Source: Mycobacterium sp. PS03-16
GTDB taxonomy: Bacteria; Actinomycetota; Actinomycetes; Mycobacteriales; Mycobacteriaceae
DNA: 46,663 nt
Direction: 5' to 3'
Assembly (NCBI RefSeq): GCF_004570325.1
Contig: NZ_SPQO01000036.1
Location: 1-46,663 of the forward strand
This document shows positions 41,033-46,663 of the stretch, in pieces. Positions within the stretch are counted from its first letter, which is position 1. Each line of letters starts with the position of its first letter. The notes below the pieces were generated by a model. The model saw nothing but the letters and a program-made list of their open reading frames with translations. It was not told where the DNA came from and searched no databases. Both the position numbers and the translations under genes were made by a program.

Positions 41033-42934
41033 TCAGCCCCGCGCCTTGGCCCGCGCCTTCGCCCGGGCCCGCAGACTCGCCGCGAGTTCGACCTTGCGCA
41101 CCCGCACCACCTCGGGCGTGACCTCGACGCACTCGTCCTCGGCGCAGAACTCCATCGCCTGTTCCAGACCGAGCTCGAGCGGACGGGCCAGCGTCTCGAT
41201 GACGTCGGCGGTCGACGACCGCATGTTGGTCAGCTTCTTCTCGCGGGTCACGTTGACGTCGAGATCCTCGGCGCGCGGGTTGATCCCGACGACCTGGCCC
41301 TCGTAGGTGTCCTGGCCCGGTTCGACGAAGAACTGCCCGCGGTCGGCGAGCTGGATCATCGCGAACGGGGTGATCTGGCCGCTACGGTCGGAGACCAGCG
41401 ATCCGGTGTGGCGGGCGCGGATCTCGCCGGCCCACGGACGGTAGCCGTCGAACACGGCGTTGGCGATGCCGGTGCCGCGGGTGATGGTCAGGAAGTCGGT
41501 GCGGAAGCCGATCAGCCCGCGGCTGGGCACGATGAAGTCCATCCGGACCCACCCGGCGGCGTGGTTGGTCATGTCCTCCATGCGGCCCTTGCGGGCGGCC
41601 ATCAGCTGCGTGATCGCGCCGACGAACTCCTCGGGGCAGTCAATGGTCATCGCCTCGAACGGCTCGTGCAGCTTGCCGTCGATGGTGCGGGTGACCACCT
41701 GCGGCTTGCCGACGGTCAGCTCGAAACCCTCGCGGCGCATCTGCTCGACGAGCACGGCCAGCGCGAGCTCACCGCGGCCCTGCACCTCCCAGGCGTCGGG
41801 GCGACCGATGTCGACGACGCGGATCGACACGTTGCCGATGAGTTCCTGGTCGAGTCGGTTGCGGACCATGCGCGCGGTCAGCTTGTGGCCGGACACCTTG
41901 CCCGCCAGCGGGGAGGTGTTGGTGCCGATGGTGACCGAGATGGCCGGCTCGTCGACGGTGATCCGGGGCAGCGCGTGCGCGTGTTCGGTGTCGGCGAGCG
42001 TGTCGCCGATCATGATCTCGGGCATGCCCGCCACCGCGACGATGTCGCCGGCGACGGCCTCGTCGGTGGCGCTGCGCTCGACGCCGACGGTGGCCAGCAG
42101 CTCGGTGACCTTGGCATTGGTGACGACGGGCACGCCGTCGACCTCACGCATCCACGCGACCTGCTGCCCCTTGCGGAGCTTGCCGTTGTAGATGCGGATC
42201 AACGCGAGACGGCCGAGGAACGCCGACGCGTCGAGGTTGGTCACCAGCGCCTGCAGCGGGGCCTCGGGATCGCCGCTGGGCGGCGGGATGTGGTTCATCA
42301 GCACGTCGAACAGCGGGTCGAGGTTCTCCCCGTCCGGGTTCTCGCCGTTGGCCGGTTCGGTGGTGCTGGCGATGCCCGCGCGGCCCGACGCGTACAGCGT
42401 GGGCAGACCGAGCGCGTCCTCGGCGGCTTTCTGCGCCTCCTCGTCGAGGTCGGAGGCGACGTCGAGCAGCAGGTCGTGGCTCTCGGAGACCACTTCGGCG
42501 ATGCGGGCGTCGGGGCGGTCGGTCTTGTTCACGACCAGGATCACGGGAAGGTGAGCGGCCAGCGCCTTACGCAGCACGAAGCGGGTCTGCGGCAGCGGGC
42601 CCTCGGAGGCGTCGACCAGCAGCAGCACACCGTCGACCATCGACAGGCCGCGCTCGACCTCACCGCCGAAGTCGGCGTGGCCGGGGGTGTCGATGACGTT
42701 GATCACCGTCATGCCGCCGTCGGCGTGGTGCCGGTGCACGGCGGTGTTCTTGGCCAGGATCGTGATGCCCTTTTCCTTCTCCAGGTCACCGGAGTCCATC
42801 AGCCGCTCGATGGTGTCGTCACCGCGGTGGGTGAGCGCCCCGGACTGGCGCAGCATCGCGTCGACCAGGGTCGTCTTGCCGTGGTCGACATGGGCGACGA
42901 TGGCGACGTTGCGGAAATCGGGGCGCGCGTTCAC
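41033..42934 (-). CDS. typA: Translational GTPase TypA/BipA
   Basis: 633 residues (M. tuberculosis 628). Ribosome-associated GTPase of the EF-G-like family. Seen: G1 AHVDHGKTT, G3 DTPGHADFGGEVERG, G4 NKTDRPDAR, then EF-Tu-like domain 2 (ALIRIYNGKLRKGQQVAW), EF-G domain 5-like region and the TypA-specific C-terminal domain (TREKKLTNMRSSTADVIETL). It ends in a basic tail (RARAKARAKARG). The GTG at 42934 (NARPDFRNVAIVAHVDHG) is the family start; GAGAAT lies 7 nt upstream. Very secure. Upstream of lpqW; the two may be co-transcribed although lpqW has its own promoter. Confidence 0.97.
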   Translation of the reverse strand: MNARPDFRNVAIVAHVDHGKTTLVDAMLRQSGALTHRGDDTIERLMDSGDLEKEKGITILAKNTAVHRHHADGGMTVINVIDTPGHADFGGEVERGLSMVDGVLLLVDASEGPLPQTRFVLRKALAAHLPVILVVNKTDRPDARIAEVVSESHDLLLDVASDLDEEAQKAAEDALGLPTLYASGRAGIASTTEPANGENPDGENLDPLFDVLMNHIPPPSGDPEAPLQALVTNLDASAFLGRLALIRIYNGKLRKGQQVAWMREVDGVPVVTNAKVTELLATVGVERSATDEAVAGDIVAVAGMPEIMIGDTLADTEHAHALPRITVDEPAISVTIGTNTSPLAGKVSGHKLTARMVRNRLDQELIGNVSIRVVDIGRPDAWEVQGRGELALAVLVEQMRREGFELTVGKPQVVTRTIDGKLHEPFEAMTIDCPEEFVGAITQLMAARKGRMEDMTNHAAGWVRMDFIVPSRGLIGFRTDFLTITRGTGIANAVFDGYRPWAGEIRARHTGSLVSDRSGQITPFAMIQLADRGQFFVEPGQDTYEGQVVGINPRAEDLDVNVTREKKLTNMRSSTADVIETLARPLELGLEQAMEFCAEDECVEVTPEVVRVRKVELAASLRARAKARAKARG

Positions 42935-42941
42935 GCCGGTG

Positions 42942-42947
42942 ATTCTC
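42942..42947 (-). promoter_or_regulatory. Possible leaderless -10 of typA
   Basis: GAGAAT (minus strand) matches TATAAT at four positions and ends 7 nt before the GTG at 42934. It lacks the initial T of TANNNT, so it is a weak call. Confidence 0.35.
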
Positions 42948-43061
42948 GCAGTGTGGCCGGGTGATCGCGAAATGCGCGCGAGGCAGGTCACAGTCGCCGA
43001 CTCGGGGCGTGGCACTCTGGGGAGCTCACCGACCCCCTGCCGTCAGGAATCCACCCGCCCC

Positions 43062-43229
43062 GTGAAGTCCACGAAGTTCGCCGAGATGAAACCGAAGAAG
43101 AAGTGCTGCCGCAGCAAGCCGAGGTGCAAGCGCTGCCCGCTGGTGGTGCACAAGGTGCTCAAGGCCGAACACATGGGCATCCGCGGCAAGGAGCTCGAGA
43201 AGATCTACAAGCGCGCGCGGCGGGCCTGA
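43062..43229 (+). CDS. Small basic Cys-rich protein
   Basis: 55 residues from a GTG at 43062. Very basic with a Cys cluster: KPKKKCCRSKPRCKRCPLVV (C-C, then C-x2-C), then an amphipathic helix (RGKELEKIYKRARRA). It could bind zinc or nucleic acid; I recall similar small proteins across actinobacteria but no function. Frame choice is supported by the composition and position; no clear Shine-Dalgarno, so a leaderless start is possible. It lies in the interval that holds the narGHJI operon in M. tuberculosis. Confidence 0.7.
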   Translation: MKSTKFAEMKPKKKCCRSKPRCKRCPLVVHKVLKAEHMGIRGKELEKIYKRARRA

Positions 43230-43318
43230 CCTCGCCGAACGGCTGCCACGACGGGGACCTGGCGCGTACCGTTTGTGGTATCCGTCAAGGTCCTTCGTGT
43301 GGTTTGGAGGTAGCGATC

Positions 43319-43591
43319 ATGACGGTCTACGAAGCGCTCACTGTCGCCCTGATCATGGTGCTGGCGGCGGCCACGATCGTCGCGATCTACCTCGGGTTGA
43401 TGAACTGGATCGGCGCCGCGCACGTCGTGCGGTGCTCGTCCTGCCATCACCTCACGGTGGGTGGGACGAACCAGCCGCAGCAGTCGTGCCCGCACTGTCG
43501 GCATCCGGTGCTGACCCACCCGCTCTACGCGGCGCACCACCCGCGCAGCGTCCACGAGGTGCGGGTGGTCGGCGACCGTCTGCGGTACTGA
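43319..43591 (+). CDS. Small membrane protein with zinc-ribbon-like domain
   Basis: 90 residues. One membrane helix (ALTVALIMVLAAATIVAIYL, residues ~6-25) then a short soluble domain with two Cys pairs, VVRCSSCHHLT and SCPHCRHPVL, that look like a zinc ribbon, and a His-rich end (YAAHHPRSVHEVRVV). The strong GGAGGT 7 nt before the ATG at 43319 fixes the start. Probably a small membrane-anchored zinc protein; function unknown. Convergent with mutT2 across 7 bp. Confidence 0.82.
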   Translation: MTVYEALTVALIMVLAAATIVAIYLGLMNWIGAAHVVRCSSCHHLTVGGTNQPQQSCPHCRHPVLTHPLYAAHHPRSVHEVRVVGDRLRY

Positions 43592-43598
43592 GCGCAGG

Positions 43599-44021
43599 TC
43601 AGGCGTCCCCGGCGCTGCCTGCGCCCGGGGCGTCACTCGACATGGCGTCGCCCAGCGCACCGAGCCACGCCCGGTCCGCGGGCACCCACGGCAGCGTGTC
43701 GAGCTCGGCGACGGTGACCCACCGCAGCGCGCGGTGGTCGAGCGCCCGCACCTCGCCACCGGTCCGGGTGACCAGATAGGCGCGCAGCACGGTGGCCGGG
43801 CGCAGCGCCACGTCGTGGCCCAGCCGGGCGCCGACCGCGACGTCGACCCCGAGTTCCTCGCGCAATTCACGCGCCAGCGCCGCCTCGTCGCTTTCGCCGG
43901 GCGTCACCTTGCCGCCCGGAAGTTCCCACAGCCCAGCGAGTTCGGGCGGGCGTGCCCGCTGCGCCACCAACAGGGCCGAGCGCACGATCAGCACACCGGC
44001 CACGACGATCTGTGTTGCCAT
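43599..44021 (-). CDS. mutT2: NUDIX pyrophosphohydrolase MutT2
   Basis: 140 residues (M. tuberculosis Rv1160: 141). Perfect Nudix box from Gly37 to Val59: G-x5-E43-x7-R51-E52-x-x-E55-E56-x-G58 (GKVTPGESDEAALARELREE, then LGV). Sanitises oxidised or modified pyrimidine/purine nucleotides (dCTP/8-oxo type activity reported for MutT2), Mg2+-dependent, in the cytosol. The ATG at 44021 (MATQIVVAGVLIV) has TACCGT 8 nt upstream. Divergent from the pterin dehydratase with 28 bp between start codons. A Ser/Gly/Ala tail ends the protein. Confidence 0.93.
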   Translation of the reverse strand: MATQIVVAGVLIVRSALLVAQRARPPELAGLWELPGGKVTPGESDEAALARELREELGVDVAVGARLGHDVALRPATVLRAYLVTRTGGEVRALDHRALRWVTVAELDTLPWVPADRAWLGALGDAMSSDAPGAGSAGDA

Positions 44022-44029
44022 CAGCGGCG

Positions 44030-44041
44030 ACGGTATACGGT
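44030..44041. promoter_or_regulatory. Abutting divergent leaderless -10 elements of mutT2 and the pterin dehydratase gene
   Basis: ACGGTATACGGT holds TACCGT on the minus strand (44030-44035, 8 nt before the mutT2 ATG) and TACGGT on the plus strand (44036-44041, 8 nt before the other ATG). The two hexamers touch, so only one polymerase could bind at a time. Confidence 0.55.
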
Positions 44042-44049
44042 CGGAAGGT

Positions 44050-44334
44050 ATGGCTGTGTTGACCGACGATCAGGTGGACGCCGCACTGTCCGGCCTCAAC
44101 GGCTGGGAACGCGCCGACGGCGCGTTGCGGCGCTCGATCAAGTTCCCCGCCTTCCTCGACGGGATCGAGGCGGTGCGCCGCGTGGCCGAGCACGCGGAGC
44201 GCGAGGACCACCACCCCGACATCGACATCCGCTGGCGGACAGTGACGTTCGCGCTTGTCACCCATTCCGAGGGCGGCATCACGGACAAGGACGTGCAGAT
44301 GGCACGCGAGATCGACGGAATGCTGGACCGGTAG
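44050..44334 (+). CDS. Pterin-4a-carbinolamine dehydratase
   Basis: 94 residues (Rv1159A equivalent by size and place). DCoH/PhhB fold with EHAEREDHHPDIDIRWRTVT, carrying the active-site His-His-Pro and downstream Trp; FVHPSEGGITDKD-like motif seen as THSEGGITDKDVQMAREID. It dehydrates 4a-hydroxytetrahydropterin; in mycobacteria, which lack phenylalanine hydroxylase as far as I know, the role may lie in molybdopterin or other pterin chemistry. GGAAGG directly abuts the ATG at 44050 and a -10 lies 8 nt upstream. The 3' end overlaps pimE by 56 bp on the other strand. Confidence 0.93.
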   Translation: MAVLTDDQVDAALSGLNGWERADGALRRSIKFPAFLDGIEAVRRVAEHAEREDHHPDIDIRWRTVTFALVTHSEGGITDKDVQMAREIDGMLDR

Positions 44335-45586
44335 CGGCCACCCATCCCAGCGTCGCGAGCGTCGCGACGATGTAGATCAACCCGGCCCAGGCGAGGTACC
44401 AGGGCCGGCCGATCTGCCAGATGGTCGGCTGGGCGAAGCTGAGCAGCCACGGCACGCCGACCAGGGTCAGCGCCAGCCACGCCCACCGCAGCACCCGCGC
44501 ACCCGCATGCGCGCGCAGCGGCCCGTGCCACAGCCAGATCATCAGCGGCAGCACCCACACCCAGTGGTGCGTCCACGAGATCGGGGACAGCAGAAGGCCG
44601 AACAGCTGGACGATCACGATGGCGCCCAGCCGGTCGGAGCTGCCGCCGATCGCCCGCCACGCCAGCACCGCGAGCGCGGCGGTCACCACGATGCCGGCGA
44701 GCACGACCGGTCCGTATCCCGCGTCGTGACCCAGGATCCGGGAGACGCCGCCGCGCCAGGACTGGTTGAACGATGTGCCGATCGGGCCCACCCGTCCGGC
44801 GTCGCCGAGCAGTTCGGTGAAGTAGCGCCGCGCCTGATCGCCGACGACGACCGCCGACAGCGCCACCGTCGCGAAGAACACCGCCGCCGAGAACACCGCC
44901 GCACCCCATCGGCGGGCGCCCACGAAATACAGCCCGGACACCGCCGGCGTCAGCTTGATCCCGGCGGCCAGCCCGACCAGCAGACCCGACCACCACCACC
45001 GGGTGCTGTGCACGGCGGCCAGCACCGCGAGCACCAGCGCCACGTTGACCTGTCCGTAGTCGAACGTGCTGCGCAGCGGTTCGAGCCAGATGCCCACCGC
45101 GGTCCACACCATCGCGGTCCGGCGCTCCCCGCCGGCGTCGTCGAGTAATCGCTGACTGAGCCGCACGACGCCGTAGAGCGCGGCGATGATGCCCAACTGC
45201 CAGGCCAACGCCACCAGGCCGAAGGGCAGCAGGTGCAGCGGATAGAACACCACCGCGGCGAACGGCGGATAGGTGAACGGCAGCGGGAAGTCCGGCGTCT
45301 GGTCGGCGTAGACGAAGTCGTAGAGGGTGCCGGGTTCGTCGAGTGCGGCAGCCCCCCCGACGTAGACGTGCAGGTCGACGAAGTTCGCGCCGTTGGGCAC
45401 CAGATAGGTCCACGCCAGGCGGGCCGCGACGCTGAGCACGAGCAGCACGGGCGCCGCCGCAACCAGTCGGCTCGGCAGTCGGGCGGCAGGCGCGGCGGCG
45501 TCGGTGGAGGTGTCTATCCGCCCGACTCTACTGACCGGGTCACCGAATCCCGTCGAGTCCGTCACGGTTGAGTAAATGCCACACAT
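44279..45586 (-). CDS. pimE: Polyprenol-phosphate-mannose-dependent mannosyltransferase PimE
   Basis: 435 residues with about ten membrane helices, GT-C fold (GT87 type). Adds the alpha-1,2 mannose to Ac1PIM4 to give polar PIM5/PIM6. Seen: the first external loop NFVDLHVYVGGAAALDEP, with the Asp (~71) matching the essential catalytic Asp of the family, PFTYPPFAAVVFYPL, TFDYGQVNVALVLAV, GIKLTPAVSGLYFV, and PISWTHHWVWVLPLM. The ATG at 45586 (MCGIYSTVTDSTGF) is the best start; a GTG eight codons in is possible. The C-terminus (RRSRVPSARPCP) runs 56 bp into the convergent pterin dehydratase gene. Lies near lpqW, with which it shares the PIM/LAM branch. Confidence 0.93.
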   Translation of the reverse strand: MCGIYSTVTDSTGFGDPVSRVGRIDTSTDAAAPAARLPSRLVAAAPVLLVLSVAARLAWTYLVPNGANFVDLHVYVGGAAALDEPGTLYDFVYADQTPDFPLPFTYPPFAAVVFYPLHLLPFGLVALAWQLGIIAALYGVVRLSQRLLDDAGGERRTAMVWTAVGIWLEPLRSTFDYGQVNVALVLAVLAAVHSTRWWWSGLLVGLAAGIKLTPAVSGLYFVGARRWGAAVFSAAVFFATVALSAVVVGDQARRYFTELLGDAGRVGPIGTSFNQSWRGGVSRILGHDAGYGPVVLAGIVVTAALAVLAWRAIGGSSDRLGAIVIVQLFGLLLSPISWTHHWVWVLPLMIWLWHGPLRAHAGARVLRWAWLALTLVGVPWLLSFAQPTIWQIGRPWYLAWAGLIYIVATLATLGWVAATGPAFRRSRVPSARPCP

Positions 45587-45591
45587 GTCAC

Positions 45592-45619
45592 TTGAGTAAC
45601 ACCAGTAACTGCGTAGCGT
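45592..45619 (+). promoter_or_regulatory. Promoter of the Ala/Pro-rich exported gene
   Basis: TTGAGT (45592-45597), a 16-bp spacer and TAGCGT (45614-45619) lie 36 nt before the ATG at 45656. It is in the divergent region with pimE. Confidence 0.45.
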
Positions 45620-45655
45620 CGGTCGCAGACGTGCCGTCGACGGATTGGGAGATCC

Positions 45656-46135
45656 ATGAAATTCATCAAGAAAGCACTCGTGACCAGCATGTTCGCCGCC
45701 ATCGGCGCGGTTCCGCTCGCGGTGGGGCTCAGCGGGACCGCCGCCGCCCAGCCGGCGGCGCCCGCGCCGCCCGCCCCGGCCATTCCGTTCCTGGATCAAC
45801 TCGGCGGCGCGCCGCAGTTGCTGCAGACCGTGGCCACCGCGCTGACCGGGATGGCGCCCTCGCCGAGCGCGGTCACACCGGCCGCGCCCGCCGCTGCGGC
45901 CCCGGGTGCGACGGCGTCGATCACCCTGCCGCAGACACCGGCCGCCGTGCCGGCGCCGGCTGCGGGTGCGTCGGCCCTGCCGGGCCTGGCCTCGCTGATG
46001 CCGGCGGGCAACGCGCTGACCAGCCTGCTGCCCGCCGCGACCCCGGCTGCACCGCCGGTCGGTGCGCCGCCGGCGTCGGCACCTGCAGCGGGTGCCGGGA
46101 TGGGGCCGCTGTTCCCCGTCTCCGCTCTGCCCTGA
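45656..46135 (+). CDS. Ala/Pro-rich exported protein (Rv1158c-like)
   Basis: 159 residues. Signal peptide MKFIKKALVTSMFAAIG followed by GLSGTAAAQPA, with a cut near residue 31. The mature chain is Ala/Pro-rich and low complexity (PAAPAPPAPAIPFLDQLGG), with short hydrophobic helices (LPGLASLMPAGNALTSLLPA). No enzyme motif. Position next to pimE matches M. tuberculosis Rv1158c, an Ala/Pro-rich conserved protein (from memory). GGGAG lies 5 nt before the ATG. Likely co-transcribed with the next gene, which starts 48 bp on. Possibly a cell-wall protein; could be glycosylated given the Pro/Thr/Ser content. Confidence 0.85.
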   Translation: MKFIKKALVTSMFAAIGAVPLAVGLSGTAAAQPAAPAPPAPAIPFLDQLGGAPQLLQTVATALTGMAPSPSAVTPAAPAAAAPGATASITLPQTPAAVPAPAAGASALPGLASLMPAGNALTSLLPAATPAAPPVGAPPASAPAAGAGMGPLFPVSALP

Positions 46136-46183
46136 TCACCGCGCCTGATCACTCGAACCTGATCGAACCTCGCAAGGAGTGAG

Positions 46184-46663
46184 ATGTCTCCGATCCGAAC
46201 TGTGCTGACGACCGCGGCGGGCCTCGGCGCGTCGGTCGCGCTGCTGTTGGGCAGCGCGACCGCGCACGCCGAACCCGTCGCGACGCCGGCGCCGATCGAC
46301 GCGCTGCAGGCGCCCGGTCTGCCGGCCGTGGAAAGCCTCGGCCCCGTCATCCAGCAGGCCGCGGCGGATCCGAACAACGCCGCGTCGATGCTGATGGCGG
46401 CGGCCGCGGTGTTCGCCGGTGACGCGGCGGCGCCCGCGTCGTCGCGCAACGTGGCGTCGGCGGTCAACCAGTTCGTGACCGATCCGGCCGCACATGTTCC
46501 TGCCCCGGGCGCCGTGCCCGGCACGCAGGCGCATCTGCCGCCGGGGATCGACCCGTCCCGCGCGCTCGGACCGGTCCCGGAGGCAGATCTGCACGCGGTC
46601 CCGGCGCCGGCCGCACCGCCGGCGCCGGGTCCCGCGGGTGCGCCCGCCCCGGCCGCCGCGGTG
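46184..46663 (+). CDS. Ala/Pro-rich exported protein (Rv1157c-like), cut by right edge
   Basis: 160 residues visible, no stop before the edge. Signal peptide MSPIRTVLTTAAGLGASVAL, then GSATAHAEPVA with a cut after AHA. The mature part has TPAPIDALQAPGLPAVESLG, ASMLMAAAAVFAGDAAAPAS and HLPPGIDPSRALGP, then Pro/Ala repeats. By order and composition it matches Rv1157c (about 370 residues, Ala/Pro-rich), so more than half is missing here. AAGGAG lies 4 nt before the ATG. The preceding 48 bp hold three CCTGATC-type direct repeats (46133-46164). Role unknown. Confidence 0.85.
   Translation, partial: MSPIRTVLTTAAGLGASVALLLGSATAHAEPVATPAPIDALQAPGLPAVESLGPVIQQAAADPNNAASMLMAAAAVFAGDAAAPASSRNVASAVNQFVTDPAAHVPAPGAVPGTQAHLPPGIDPSRALGPVPEADLHAVPAPAAPPAPGPAGAPAPAAAV

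Overview
The window is high-GC DNA from a mycobacterium, most likely a fast-growing Mycolicibacterium-type species. Lineage-specific genes support this: fbiC (coenzyme F420), mshB (mycothiol), pimE and lpqW (PIM/LM/LAM), a 13E12/DUF222 HNH gene, a PGRS-type Gly-rich protein, and many leaderless promoters (TANNNT placed 7-8 nt before the start codon). As I remember the Mycobacterium tuberculosis map, the order runs roughly from Rv1202 (dapE) down to Rv1157c, with insertions and losses. For example, no narGHJI lies between typA and mutT2.

Layout. 1-4.0 kb: an ABC-F ATPase with an elaborate leader, then divergent dapE/dapD. 4-9 kb: VOC protein, fadD36, NUDIX hydrolase, DUF222-HNH protein, NTF2-like protein and a small exported protein. 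9.1-13.5 kb: proline catabolism (pruB, pruA) with a divergent PucR-type regulator. 13.4-16.9 kb: an AidB-like acyl-CoA dehydrogenase, a Bcr/CflA-type MFS exporter and its divergent MarR regulator. 16.9-18.3 kb: dapC-fdxC. 18.6-22.6 kb: YceI protein, an Excalibur-domain exported protein, and fbiC. 22.8-39.1 kb: the accessory core, described below, interrupted only by the mshB cluster. 39.1-46.7 kb: lpqW, typA, two small Cys-rich proteins, mutT2, a pterin carbinolamine dehydratase, pimE and two Ala/Pro-rich exported proteins (the second cut by the window edge).

The most unusual content is a set of five paralogous exported proteins (starts at 22808, 26051, 30442, 33070, 37721). They share an N-terminal hydrophobic segment (consensus near YLTAGVAxVGAxxIAVxPV), a helical middle of very different length, and a low-complexity acidic or Ser-rich tail. 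One has 1363 residues, with a 145-residue unit repeated seven times at an exact 435-bp period. A PGRS-type protein carrying a membrane anchor instead of a PE domain sits among them. All five have a TANNNT -10 element 36-40 nt before the ATG. In three, the -10 is directly preceded by a 19-bp element of two 8-bp direct repeats separated by 3 bp (CTCAGG-like units), the architecture I remember for MprA boxes. This suggests an envelope-stress-controlled surface-protein locus at the chromosomal positions where M. tuberculosis carries PE/PPE genes.

How genes work together: dapC, dapD and dapE supply diaminopimelate/lysine. pruA and pruB oxidise proline to glutamate. LpqW and PimE act at the polar-PIM versus LM/LAM branch. 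FbiC and MshB make the redox cofactors F420 and mycothiol. Several long gene-free stretches (about 25.2-26.05, 29.83-30.44, 32.1-33.07 and 37.16-37.72 kb) lie inside the accessory core and hold palindromes, terminators and promoter-like signals rather than genes.
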